From Adiantum capillus-veneris (lineage: Eukaryota; Streptophyta; Polypodiopsida; Polypodiales; Pteridaceae), in the NCBI GenBank assembly GCA_014529385.2, contig CM043952.1, positions 66,218,870 to 66,282,869 on the forward strand: a DNA stretch of 64,000 bases, in the 5' to 3' direction. Positions 12,655 through 25,388 of this stretch are shown here, in pieces; the first letter of the stretch is position 1, and every line of letters begins with the position of its first letter. The notes beneath the pieces were generated by a model that was not told the origin of the DNA, searched no databases, and saw nothing but the letters and a program-made list of their open reading frames with translations. The position numbers were made by a program, and so were the translations under genes.

Positions 12655-13427
12655 TGTTGGTAGCGTCCAACACCAGCAATTGTTTACCTCTTCTCCATGA
12701 GCATATTTTTTCATTGATTATGTATAGGTTCACGGGCTCTCAACGAGTTGTAGATTGTATCTATTATTTTACTTTACGTGCCTTGGGCGGCCGGCCATTT
12801 GGTTTTATAACCCTAGGCATTCAAGTGAATGGTAGGCCATGTGAAAGGAGAGAGATCATTTTGTGAGAAAACCTAGAGTAGAGGAGAGGAGAAAGAGGCT
12901 ATGGAGGTGGAGGCTTGGAGTCACATGTACTCTCTTTACAAACTAGTTAAGCATGCAATGAAGTTGAGTCCTATTGCTTCTCTCTTTGATTTTCCTTCAA
13001 GTTTTGTATTAGTGTCTTGATTTGTGTGTATTAAGAACTAATCACCCTCTAATTTCTTGACTACCTATTGTGTGCATGATTATATTAGTGTGTAGATTAG
13101 TTTTTGTGCATAAATTTCTCTAATCGTAACCCCATGAGCTTGGGTGAGCTCATGATTAGGATGTGCTTACAAGCATTGGTAGGGAATGCAATGAAGACAA
13201 ATGTGTGATTAGCATAAGGTTTAGTGTGTCTGTTGTGACACTAATCCCTTCCATTAATTCTCTCTTCTCTCTAATTTAGATGGACTCTCATGATTTCTAC
13301 ACTCCTTTCTTACTCATTACTCTCACACACTCACCCATGTGTGATGCTTCCATGCCCTATCCGGGTTGCTACCATCCATGGATTAATGATTTTGTTGATC
13401 CATTGGAGCTATGCTATAAGAGAGCCA
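12655..13427 (+). repeat. Left LTR of element C
   Basis: The 773-bp LTR begins TGTTGGTAGCGTCCAACACC and ends AGAGAGCCA. Segments match the right LTR closely: 12,655-13,042 with 48,043-48,418, and about 13,242-13,427 with 50,685-50,870. The interior 13,043-13,241 has no counterpart on the right. Confidence 0.9.
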
Positions 13428-13432
13428 AAATT

Positions 13433-13450
13433 TGGTGCCGTTACCAGGGA
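13433..13450 (+). other. Primer binding site of element C (tRNA-Asp type)
   Basis: TGGTGCCGTTACCAGGGA lies five bases after the LTR. It differs in a few positions from TGGCGCCGTTGCCGGGGA, the Asp-tRNA-complementary primer site typical of plant Athila/Tat elements. Confidence 0.8.
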
Positions 13451-15230
13451 CGGTAACCTAAGCTAGAGGATATTTTTTTAGAAGATTGAGTGTTTAGGAG
13501 TAGGTTTAGGTGTAAAAGACCCCTTCTTTTCTAGTAATTGATCACTAATTTGTCACTAATCTTGTGTGCTAAAAATATGTGTATGTCTAATCAGAGGTTT
13601 GAAAATCACTCTTTTGAAAGAAAATATCAAAAATTTCATGTGGATTTGAGTGATTTTAAGCGTGTAATTAAGGGATATTTCACTAATTATCCTCTCTAAT
13701 TACTCATTAATTGCATGTGATTTTAATGCAATGCATAGATAAATCAAGCATTGAATGTGTGCTTAGTGCTAAAATGTATTTAATTTCCATGAATTTGATG
13801 CTACACATAAGTTTTTTGTGATTAGTTATTGGTAGGTGAATTGCGGTGAAGCGGTTGCTATGTAGACACACATGTGTGTAGGCATCATTGGAGTTGGAAT
13901 TCAACCCAAATCTTGATGCGAATGTGAGTGCACTAACCCACTCAATTGCTACTTTATGTGCTAGTTTTTATTGAAGATTGGGCACATCAAAATTGGTGCA
14001 ATTTTGTGCGTATTGGCGTATGGCTACATGTAGGCAAAGTGCACACATGTGAGTGCAAATGTATGGCAATTTTGATGCCAATTGATTGAGGTGAAGCATC
14101 AAATGTTTAGGGTTTCTCAATTATTATGGAAAATGGTTTTGAGTATGCAAATTACGTCGTTATGTTGTCGAAATTGCGATAGAATTATGTGTATGTAAGC
14201 TTGTAAGTGTGTTAATTGTGCATATTTACACACTTTCAAATTGATTTGAATAATTGAATTAATGTGCAAATGAGATGTTGCAATTTCTGATTCGATTTTG
14301 AGTGGTGGGTCAATGTGCATACAACTTTTAATTAGACCACTAATCATACAATTTTTTGGGTCAAATTTGAGTAAAAAACGATAAAAAAAGGTCCAAAATG
14401 GTTCACATTTGAGTGGCGTATTGATGATTGATTGATTAGATGATGTAATTACATTGACAAGTGCTGCAAATTGAGTTGATTTTCATGTTTTTCACAAAAA
14501 AAGGTATTGTTTTACTTATTTTTTGTAAATGTTTAGCATTTTTTACTCATTTATTGTCTACAATTGCTTTTTTTAATCCACAAAGTGATGAAAATGAGAA
14601 AACTTGATGCAAACTATTGATTTGGAGTGTGCTATGCAAATTTGTGAATTTTCTCTAATTTTTTGGGCTATTTTTGGGCATTTTTAGCGCATCTTTGAGT
14701 CAAGTAAAATTTTTTAACTTTTTGCACTATTTGAAATTTTTGAGAGAAAGAATTTAAAAAAATCACATGCACACCCACCCCCACACCACACACATCCCTT
14801 TCCCCTCTTTTGCCTTTTTGTTTTCACATTTTTTGAATTTTTTTGTATGCCTTTGATTTATTTCCCATAAAAATAACCCAAAACAAACTCCCCCCTCAAA
14901 AAGCCTTAAAAAATAAAATACCAAAAGTATATATCTATGTATAAAACAAAACAAAACTAAAACACACACACACACACACACACACACTTTTATAAACACA
15001 CACACAGACACAGACACACACACACACACACACACAAGTACTTATACAGCTATAGCTCTACACCTATTCACTAGATCGGATCTGCTCAAACAACCTCTTA
15101 CACACACACACACACATGCAAACACATGCATGCCTACGCCTACGCACACGCACATGCGCGCACACGTGAACACACACACACACACATGCGCGCTTAAGTA
15201 AAGATTTGGATTAATGAAAGGTCTTTTTAT
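13451..15230 (+). other. Element C 5' leader, AT-rich with CA microsatellites
   Basis: The leader is AT-rich and non-coding. It contains CA runs at about 14,962-14,988, 14,998-15,035, 15,098-15,115 and 15,170-15,185. No gag domain is recognisable. Confidence 0.5.
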
Positions 15231-17740
15231 GAAAAACCTACCCCTGTTTTAGCTTATTAGGATATTCCAAGGCCTTCCCTTGGCATTAGGTGGCATTTTT
15301 TGTTTTTGCTACCCTACGTGGGATGCACTCTTTTAATGGGCACCTGCCTTTGGGGTTTAATACACACAGGAACTCCCCCCATTTGGAGGCGTGACTATTT
15401 TACTCTAGCAATATGACACTTACTCGGGATCATTATGACAAGGATATCGCTTTGACTTTGGCTTCACTCCCCACTCCCTCACTCTGTGCCTCACTCTCTA
15501 CTCCTTAACCAGTAACCATAACCATAACCATTCTTTACGCCTGCACACCAACTGTGTGTGATTTTTGCCCCCCCCCCCCCCGGGCCCCCAACACTGGATT
15601 AACCATGGCAGATGCCGCTATATAGCACATACCTCATGATGATAACAAGATAATAAACATATCAAAAGAGATTGCCAAGATTCAGGCTACTCAGAGCATT
15701 TATTGGAAGGGTATTTAAACCACGTGAGGGTTTCTCTATGTCCCTCACTCAGCCTTAGTTTTTGCGTATCATGTGTGTATATGAAAGAGAGTTTTTTTGA
15801 GGGCTTGAACATCTGCTTATTGTGTGGCTATGGAGATGGTTGAACATAAGAAGTCTTCATAGGTTGATACTCCACCGGAATGGATTGGGTTCTTTTATTG
15901 CATTTTTTCCCATTATTCTGCACTTTTTGTTTTCTAAGGGTTGTTATTAAGTACACCTTGGTATGTAGTACCGATCGGTAACAGAAATATTGATAGGGGA
16001 TGGGAGGTTTGTGTTGATGGTTTATTAACCATGTCGAGTAGACCTGCATGTAAAGATTGCATTGATGTTCAAATGATTTGGTTTTTTTCCTATATCAGGC
16101 AAAGTTTTTCATATTTCATATATGGTATAGTATCCCAAAAGAAATACTTAAGGGGATGTAGTAAGGGCTGAGTGCACCTGGTAGTGGTTCCCAAAAACTC
16201 TTGCAAAAATACTAATCCTACCTCTCAAGTATGCCGTTTTCTGGTGGCCATTGGCTTGTTGAGACGGGTAACTGGCTACAAAGTGATTTGTGGCATGGTT
16301 AAACTTCTATATTAATACTGCACTATCTGAATTGGTTGGTAAAGATGGTGGGTCGGTATGTTATACCCTTGATATTTGAAAACATAACTATGGATTATTG
16401 TGGTTAATAGAGTATATGCATCAATTTGAATTCTGTCTTGATACCACGCTGCCTGAGTTTTTTTTTTTTTTTATAAAGGGGGGTGGAGGGTTGGTATGGT
16501 ATACCCTTGACATTTGCAGGAAAAACTATGGAGTATTGTGTAGGATTATTGATGCTCCTTGCCCCAAAAAAGAGCGTCAGATACCTAGAGTCTGGTTTGT
16601 GGACTGGGGTTGTGTGCATATTATAAATATCGTTCTATTGTTTGCATGCTTTGGATGGCTTTTGTTCCATTTGATATTGGGTTGTTGTCAGGCTTCTCTA
16701 GCGGAATAAGATGCCGCTTTTAATGTATTGTATTGATCACTAGGGGTTGCCTTTTACTATAATTTTTTTAACAATATTGTGGCTAAGTAGACTAGATTTA
16801 GTAAAGTTTCTTCACATTAGGCATGACACTTATTGATACAATCTGAGGTACGATGGGATACCTCTTACCCAATTTGGTATGTGAAATTTGTTTTTGCTTG
16901 ATATACTTAGGCTGAGTTTGATGACTAAACCAAACAAAGGATTTTCTTTTTTTGGTGGGTGGTATCTGATGCCGAAGATTAGGTTACTTTATGTTGCCTA
17001 ATGGCTTTATGAATGGAAGCAGCAAAAGGTATACCACACTTGAAGATTTGGATGAGTTGTTTGACTGATTAAGGAAAGAGCTTGACAATCTTGCAAAGTA
17101 ATTTATGACGTTGAAGGGCTGAATTTTGGGCTGATGCGTGTATTAAGACACTTGGATCAGAAGGGGTGGTGGCCTTCTGATAATCTATTTAAGGTCTAAT
17201 AAAAATTGGGGCTTTATAGAAACCATACATATAATTACTTCCATAAATCAAAGGGATAATAACCTTTTTTACAAGCATTAAAATGAACTTAAAGAACGCT
17301 AGAATACATGAACACTTTGGACAATAGTTTTAAGTTAAAAAAGTTGTAAGTTGGACATGGATAACAGATGATATAGTCAGTTGACACTTAAAAAGACTCA
17401 TTCAAGGCTAACATATTTGTTGTCTTGTTTGAATGAATGAAGGTGAGGACTTTATCCTTTCATGGATTTTTTTTGTCTTAAAGCAAACGTCTGTCCTTGA
17501 CATACCAGGCTCTTGCCACTTCATGGAACATACATTTTAGATCGGCCACTGTACTTCTACATTGGGATGAGACCTTATTCCTATAGCAATATACAAAATA
17601 ATTATAAGACTGAGTTGTTTTTGTATTGATCATTGTCACTTGTCTAAAGGCAGATGTCTTTTGAATTAAAAGGTTCATTTATGTTCTATTATATAAGTAA
17701 AGCAACTACACTCACGTCCACGTGCACACATGTCTACCAA
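15231..17740. other. Unassigned segment in element C with a local duplication
   Basis: There is no recognised domain. Two diverged copies of a ~65-bp segment (GGTATGTTATACCCTTGATATTTG... and GGTATGGTATACCCTTGACATTTG...) lie at about 16,345-16,405 and 16,480-16,540. Poly-C occurs at 15,568-15,581. An open frame at 16,398-16,709 (103 codons) spans the second copy but resembles nothing I know. The segment may be a further old insertion, but I found no terminal repeats. Confidence 0.4.
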
Positions 17741-17758
17741 AAAAAATAGAAAGGAATC

Positions 17759-17825
<67 letters not shown>
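17759..17825. repeat. (CT)n microsatellite
   Basis: An uninterrupted CT run of about 65 bp. From about 18,170 to 18,660 A- and T-rich simple sequence follows, with many AAAAA and TTTTT tracts and no gene. Confidence 0.95.
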
Positions 17826-17827
<2 letters not shown>

Positions 17828-18769
17828 GCACCGCTCCTTGAATCTCTCTCTCTCCCCGCCAGTGCGTTGTGGACCTCTGTCCATTTTCTCTGTTGCACGC
17901 CAGTCTCGTACCCGACTTCTCTGTTGGCGCTTTCCTTTTTTGTCGTTGTTAACACACGGCGTCGTTGACTATTGCCATACTAGCTCCCTTTATTTTGAAC
18001 TTTCAAGCCTAGGCTATTTTAATTTCATGCTTTAATTTTTTAATTTCATTTCATTTCCAATTTAGTTTAAATTTGATTTGATCTTTGTTTTAATTTTATC
18101 GGAGTTTGTTTTAATTTTATTTCATTTCATGCCATACTTTTTGATTTGTTTTCATTTAATTTAAACCTCATTTTTGCATTTAGTTTCTAAGCCAAAAATC
18201 ATAAAAAAGATTAAAAAGCAAGAAAATTTTCCCCAAAATACCAAAAAATCCAAAAATTAAAAAAAGCAAAAAAACATTAAAAACAATAAGAAATCAAATA
18301 TATAAAAAACCAAAATATATAGAAGTCTAAAAAAGGAATTAACAATTAAAATTGAAAAAATTCACAAAAAATCTCTGAAAATAGAAAATTCAGAGAAATT
18401 GGCCCCAAAAAATCCCAAAAAATATTAAAAAAACATAAAAAATAAAAAATTGAGAAAATTTTGAAAGAAATCATAAAAACCACAAAAAAGAAAAAACTTG
18501 TAAAAAAAATATTTATTGTTGTTATCATTTTCCCTTTTGAGCATTTTCACCTTTTTCTTTTTCTTTTTTGTTTTATTTATTTCTTTTTTCTCATTGATTT
18601 CTTTGTTTATTTTTGTTTTTCTCCCCCACCAAAAAAGCGAAAAAACCAAAAACAAAATTTCCTTTTGCATTTCTCTCTCTTGTTCATACTCCTTGGTTCC
18701 CACATGCGTCCCACATCCCGTACAGGCCCTTTTCACACACATTTATGCACTATAAGGCACATTTAGACT

Positions 18770-19967
18770 AGATACGCCTAGAGAGCTCGATTTGCCAGAT
18801 TTTTCTCAATTGCGCTCGACTTGATCAGATTTGAGCCAAATTGCATGCATAGACCTTGTTCTTACACAGATTTTGATTTCGTCTACATTCAATGAGTTGA
18901 CGAGCTTTAGAGCCTGCTCACGTATTCCATTTTGGCTCGATTTGATATCAGATTCCATGCATTGACCACATTTGACCCCAATTTGCTGTAGAGATTGATT
19001 TATAGCCTTGTTATTGACTAGATTATGCTATTTAGAACCCATTCACACGCAAGATCTTGACTTGGCCTGATTTTAGCCGTTGGTCACACATTTGCATACG
19101 ATTAGAGCCCAATTTGATCGATTGATTGATTTTTGGCCACGACTTCGATCGAGAGACAATTTCTAGAGCTTGTTCACATGTAGTGACCCCAACTTAGCAC
19201 TTGGCTAGCCTTCGATTGCTCAATATTTGCACCATAGCTATATTGATAGATTTTGGCTATCATGAACCTTGAGGCCCTATTTGATAGACAGTTGTGGGTT
19301 CATGGCGAGTTAGATGGATTGCCTATATACATACATGTAGACACTCCAATAAAGGTACATCCAGATTCAGTCCACAGAATGTTAGACACATAGTTTCCAA
19401 ATGCTTAGGGCCCGAGCACACCAGACCTTGCCACATCACCTTCTTGATGGTTTTGATACATCTTAGACACATGATGGAGGAGATTTCAGAGCGTGTCACA
19501 CTAGCCCTTTGTGAGGATTGCCCAAACACCTTTGAGCTACCACAGACTGTATCTTTATACCTGATTGAAACTAGACCATTGTATGCTGATGAGGATAAGA
19601 GGATGTACATGAGGAAGAAAGTTTGATTTGGAGAGTACCCTCCCTATGACATAGTGAGTGCTACCCCACAATGTTCCTTATGGGGTTACCTATAGGAGCA
19701 TTTATGACAAGGCTACCTATACATTGTTGTGTGGACTATGCTATTCCCCTTCTTGGAGTAGTGCTATTGAGCCTATAATAGAACCAATGAACACACCCTT
19801 TGCACAGCCAGCAAGACTTAGATCACCTTCAGGATTCACATCATCCATACCATCTATGGGACAAACCTTTCCTAAGATCATACCAAAGGAGCAGGCAGAT
19901 ATGGAGTGTAGGAGCCAAAGTCTTATCAATGAAACCCAGAGTTACCATGCATAGATACAACCACATC
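18770..19967 (+). pseudogene. Decayed coding body of element C, part 1
   Basis: This stretch precedes element E and continues after it, as shown by the ACAAG duplication, so it belongs to C. It has more even codon-like composition than the leader and some open frames, for example 19,294-19,626 with ISERVTLALCEDCPNTFELP. I do not recognise a gag, protease or polymerase motif. By position it would be gag or 5' pol of an Athila/Tat-like element; that is inference. Confidence 0.35.
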
Positions 19968-19972
19968 ACAAG

Positions 19973-20112
19973 TGTAAAACCTTGGGAACTGCCGTGAACG
20001 ATCCTCTATCCAACCACCCTTTTATAGCCCCTTGGCGTACAAGATTCCTTCTCCACTGGGCAGACCGCCCTTGGCTAGGTCCTTGACCTCTAGGGTGGCC
20101 CTTGGCCTGACA
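19973..20112 (-). repeat. Element E 3' LTR
   Basis: The 140-bp repeat reads TGTAAAACCTTGGGAA at its start on the plus strand and ends GGCCTGACA. On the element's own (minus) strand it runs TG...CA. It contains GGGGCTATAAAAGGG on the minus strand, a clear TATA box. It is slightly longer than its partner because of a small indel around GACCGCCCTTGGCT. Confidence 0.9.
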
Positions 20113-23100
20113 TTACACCCCCCATGGAGAAGCGTTTTCATCCTCGAAAACACAAGTGATAGTATCTTCGTAAGAACACTGATGTTTTCCTTATTGGAAT
20201 TCCTTACGTGGGCCAATTGTCTTGATGACTGATACTTGGTGCAGTGAGGAGGTTCAATGAAACCAAGAGCAACATCTTGATTTTCAACATTGTTGTCCTT
20301 TTGCAACCACTTGTATCTAAATGGTAACTCAATTTATAACTCACTTGAGTACTTTAAAGGAGTAACCAAAACAAAAGGTATCTAAAGACATAACCAATTC
20401 TGAAAGATACTTGAAAAATGCAAGAAAACCTTGGCGCAACTTTCCATGAAGTTGTGAGCGAGATTTCCAACTTGTGTGAGTATCTTGAAAAGCTCATAGC
20501 TACTAAGGGAAAAAATAGGGAGTTTCCTCATGTCATACTGGTGGACATTTTGGAATACACAGAACTACATGTTCACCCCTAATGAAGGTTACATGCCAAT
20601 GGTCTTTGTCAACATACCTACTCAGTCCTTGACTTATGAAACTATTGAATTGGTATCCAACCCCACCATAATAGGTATTCAAAATTGAAAACCTAAGAGA
20701 ATTCTAGAATAGGGAGAGAATCATCTACTTATGCTCTTAGAAAATCCTTTAGCACTAGAAAAATACTTTGTAAGTTGTCCATCCAATGCAGGATGAATAG
20801 CCGCAGTAAAAATGAGGTACTTGCCCCAACCACTTACAGACAGTCTTCATGATTGACAATAACTTTGACTCAACCACCACTGAGTATCCAGCCATATACT
20901 TGATATGGAGTGGAGGCAACCATTTAGGTTTAAAGCGGGTTGGAGTGGAGTAAGCTCATAGAGTATATACCATCCAACCACAAACACCCATTCTAAGCCG
21001 TTACCTTGTACGGTGGGGTGTAAACTCATATATCGGCTTGAAAAGTTGCACTTGAAGTGAAAAAAATTGCAAAGACAAAAAAGTCCATGAATTGGCATGC
21101 CGCTCCAAACAAATTTGTGTTAAACACTAGGGCCCATAACACCTAGTGTGCATGCATTTAACACAAGCAAATTCAAACCGCAATTCCATGACGAGACTTT
21201 CCACAGCACGTACGTGAAAGCCTTGCAACAAGAGTTGGACCATCAAAATGTGAAAGCTCAGTCACACCTAGGTACCAGCCATGAGACTTAGCATACTTGG
21301 CTATTTGGAGAAACGACCCTCCATTAAGGTGTTTCATAGCACTTATAATCGTAAAAAGTCTGTACTTAGTACTCGACAATGTCTGGCCACAAAAAATGTT
21401 CCTGATATGGTGTGCTCCAATGGTCGAATAAACGGATGCGACCAGCACCCCACCAGCACATAGGGACTTTGTCGCGACACATCATAAGGAATTAGGAACC
21501 AGTGTCAATCCCCGAGACTCATAATCTCCACAATGTGTGGAATATTACACTCTGCCTCGTGAGTGAGAGGGACCCTCATTATCATTGCTCCACACTGGCT
21601 AAACCGAACTCCTTGAGTTCCTAGACCATGTTGTGTCCCATGTGACAACATGTGCCAAAGAGAACCGCACCATGTAGGTCTGTAATTGTTTCAACAAGAT
21701 TCAAACCCATTACGGTATCTTGATGATAGGGAAGGGAGAAAATAAAAATATTTTCTCAAAATGCTATGCTCGTCCATGACCTTGTCACTTGGCTAAAGAG
21801 TAAGCTGGATGAAAGCCTTCTAGCTCAAACATCCCGTTTATATAATGCAAACAAACTTAATTGGAAAGGAAAATAAATCCAAAAAACATGTACTTACAAG
21901 GAGGTGGAAATTACCTAATACTTACCCGACAATCAAGTACAACCCTCAACCTGTAAACCTACCATATCAAAATTTCTTCGACCTGCTAATCACTAATATT
22001 AGAGATTAGTGAAAATAAAGAAAGTGAAATCGTGACCCTGGGTATTGCCTTGGCAATCCAAACCCCTGGATATATCTTGCCAAACCCACTCCCGTGGTGA
22101 AAGTTTGGAAAGAACGTTTTGACTATCCCTTGGCAGAATAGTTTGCTTGAAAAACAAAGTGTGAAGGTATCCAAAAAATGACCATCAACACGTATTGTGT
22201 GATTTATTAATCACATACGTGATCATACACAAAACTATGCTCCTATATGCACGCCTAGTGCTATAGAGAAAACGGGAGATCCACGCAGGGTGAAACCCAT
22301 AGCTCTTAGGGATAGCCATGCTGTTTGAAATGCTTGTTGCATTTATACGCCGTGCTATAAATCAGCCTATGTGAGTGCAAGTTTATCAAAAGCTTAGCTC
22401 GATCGTTGCACCAAAACATGTAGTGCTTACAAAATACCCATATGTAATGGCAAGACTCTTTCTTGACCATTAACATCGATGGGGAGTCCACTGGGTAGAT
22501 CTGTTCAAGCAGGAGAACAATCACCCAAGGAATGCCAACATTTGGGTCTTACCCTAGATTATGGTTCGTAGCCAACCTGTGTGTCTCATAGCCCTTATGT
22601 CAATTAGTGTTCAATTGACGAACCGACGAAGACTAATTTGGATGGCATCTTGGCCACTTGCTAGCTGAGAGTTAGAGCATCTTGGCTCAGAATGACTCAC
22701 AAGTAAAACATGTATCAAAAACTGCGTAGAAAGTTTTCATTATTCATCGAGAGAAATAAGAAAGAGAGAGAAGGAGAGCATGTTGGGTTGAGGAACTTTC
22801 CTTAATTTTCTAGAGTGTGTACCCAAGCCGTGTGCTCTTACGCATCTTATGCCTCACTTGCAGTTTATCCTATAAGCAGTCCATAGTTTGCTGGTATGAC
22901 TTTCTCATCGAGAGAGGTAACAAAAAAACACATCTTGACCCATCGATCTTGTACGGGTCGTGACTGTACGATGGTGACTTAAGTAGGGCACTTTGCCTAT
23001 GAAATAAGTCCTAGATCGAGGTTCCATTTAGTGTTGTTTTTTGTTGACAGCAACCAAAAATCATGTTCAACAATCCATCACTTATCTTGTCCTTGACAGA

Positions 23101-25236
23101 GTTGCTAGTGTGATAGCGGAAGCATAATTCATGAGGTGGTAGAATTGAATCCACCTAACTAGCATGCCTTGCATGCAGAATTGTAAGCGCTCACCGAGAG
23201 TGATGGCCTCAAACGTGAGATCCAAAACAAAAGTGACTTGCTTGCTTCACGTGAAACTGTCAAAGCACTTTGCTTTGCACAACATACAATATTTTCCAAA
23301 ATAAATGTGAAAACATGGAAAAACAAGCAAAACTTAAAATTGTCTAACCTGGTCATCCTGACCAGTTGTCTTGAAATTTTGAAGGAAAAACTCGTTGGAA
23401 GATGGCTCATAGCCATAGCTATTGCGCGAGAGAGAGGTGTCATGTATATCATATACACCCTCTTTGCATGTAATGAAATAACACGCTGAAAAACTGACAA
23501 ATTCCTCCAAGGTTTTATGCTCATAGCATAAGCCGGTCGGGAAAATCTCAATGCAAGATGCCGAATTGGAAGCCTTGCTTACCTTAACAACTTATGGAGT
23601 TCCTAAGAGCTCATAGTCAAAGGATATTTCTGCTAACAAACAGATGTCATAGCAAAAGAAAGTTGACGGTGTCGATCATTCACAGATATCCGACCTTGTC
23701 AGACTATACACTGTATTGAAAAAAAGAAAAATACTTGCAAGAGATGTACCTGGTACTTGCTTGGCTTGATTTGTTATCCTCTGGATTTGTAGATGGAGCC
23801 TTGCTCCCGTGATGTCGGTCACAACGTTGTCATACCGAGACATGTAAAGGAAAAGTAACCCTAAGTTGCATTCATTGCCAACTACGTTAGAAAACGTGTT
23901 GGATAACATTCACAAGCCTTGCCTGTACCAACATTTTACAGGCCTTGCCTGAACCTTGGGATCTAACATTGCTGCGGAACCATGTTCGAGCAAAAATTCC
24001 AACCCAAAAGTGAAATGTTTACCATAACTGCAGACCGTTAATGGTAGAAGTCATGGGGCCAACGATTGTGCTCATAACTGGTTAACATAGCATATCCCAT
24101 GCATGAAAAACATTCACGTGCTGAATATGATTGAGCGAGTCGATGATTGAAAATCCCAATGTATGCTTCAAGCTTAAAGAGTTTTGAAAAATTCAACAAA
24201 TTGTGAATTGAAAATGTGAAAGTCAACTTGCTTACCAATGGTGACAAGCCCTCTTCGAGCAGTGAAACCATGTCATCATATTTCGGATGTCCTTGTTAGC
24301 AACATCTGACTCGTTGCATGATTATGTATAGTGGAACTTTTTGGACACATCTACAAGATGTTGTCATCGCAAATAGAGCCGAGACCAAGGCCGTGCTTTC
24401 ACATGGTCTTGAAGTTGTGTCAGCACATCGGATCTTTCCCTTGAGTGCTTGGAGATTTTGCCTTCGAATTCTTGATTCTAAATCCCGCCTACCTACCCGA
24501 TATTGCTGAGGTCATCCAAGTCCGTGCTGCACATGGCCATGAAACCATGAGCCCTTTGTGGATACCCTTGCATGCCCCCCCTTGTAGAGACCGTTGCATG
24601 ATCATGCAGCCTTGCATGATTGCATCTAGGCAAATTGGGATAAGCCCATGGCGTGGCACGGGCTGCCAGAAATGGAAGGCATAATGTTCTCCTTGCTAAC
24701 CTTGCATGTTGTGCACTCTTGTGGGTAAGTCCGCTAGGGTGGCCTTGGGACACCCTTAGGGCGTCCACCCCAAAAAAATGAACGCCTGAGCAAGGCAATA
24801 GCGGCGACAGTTGCGCAGGAAAGAAATAGAGTGAAAACGCACTGCAAGACCCAAACCAGGGGCGGATTTAGTGTCAAAAAAGGCTAAGCAGGGTAGGGCA
24901 AACCCGTAGACTTCCCCTACTGCACGTGATTTGGTGGTAGTCGGATTGCAACCGTGTTGCATACCTAGGGGTGGTTCCCGCCCGTCTCCTGCCTCGCCAT
25001 CTTCCTGCGACATCCGTGTGTCCAAGGGGCCATGCTCACGTTGCACCACCTTAGGAGTTCTGCCCACGAATTCAAGCTTGCCATGAATGTCTTCACGAGA
25101 GAAAGATACAAAGATCATGCACGCCTTGCTGCTGAAAATGAGGGAGAGAGAGAAGACTCCGAAGCGAGAGAGAGGTCATGCATCATACTGAATTCCAGAG
25201 AGAGAGTCCTTCCCCCTCCTCCATAGCTCTCCCCTC

Positions 25237-25254
25237 CCCTGATCTCTGATACCA
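25237..25254 (-). other. Primer binding site of element E
   Basis: The minus strand reads TGGTATCAGAGATCAGGG, one base inside the 5' LTR. The first 11 bases match the initiator-Met tRNA complement. This fixes the orientation of E. Confidence 0.8.
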
Positions 25255-25255
25255 G

Positions 25256-25388
25256 TGTAAAACCCTGGGAATTTCCGTGAACAATCCTCCACCCAACCAC
25301 CCTTTTATAGCCCCTTGGCTTGCAGGATCCCTTCTCCACTGGGCAGCCGAGGTCCTTGACCTCCATGGTGGCCCTTGGCCTGGCAACA
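25256..25388 (-). repeat. Element E 5' LTR with TATA box
   Basis: This is the partner of 19,973-20,112. The minus strand carries GGGGCTATAAAAGGG, placing a promoter about 60-70 bp before the primer site. The copies differ by scattered substitutions, consistent with a moderately old insertion. Confidence 0.9.

Larger units (their letters stand above)
19973..25388 (-). mobile_element. Element E: short-LTR, gene-less retrotransposon
   Basis: Two ~135-bp direct repeats (19,973-20,112 and 25,256-25,388) are flanked by perfect 5-bp duplications ACAAG (19,968-19,972 and 25,389-25,393). On the minus strand the 25,256 repeat is the 5' LTR. Next to it, complementary to 25,237-25,254, lies TGGTATCAGAGATCAGGGG, an initiator-Met-type primer site. 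At the other end ATGGGGGGTGTAA is the polypurine tract (complement of 20,113-20,125). The 5.1-kb interior has many short frames but no domain I recognise on either strand, so it looks like a large non-autonomous element or a very decayed Ty1/copia-like one. Confidence 0.85.

Noticed and set aside
15231-17740. A separate insertion inside element C
   Set aside because: The length of C's leader suggests one, but I found no terminal repeats or target duplication.
23159-23551. 130-codon minus-strand frame inside element E
   Set aside because: It has the right strand for an E gene but no motif of gag, protease, polymerase or integrase. I cannot support it as a gene.
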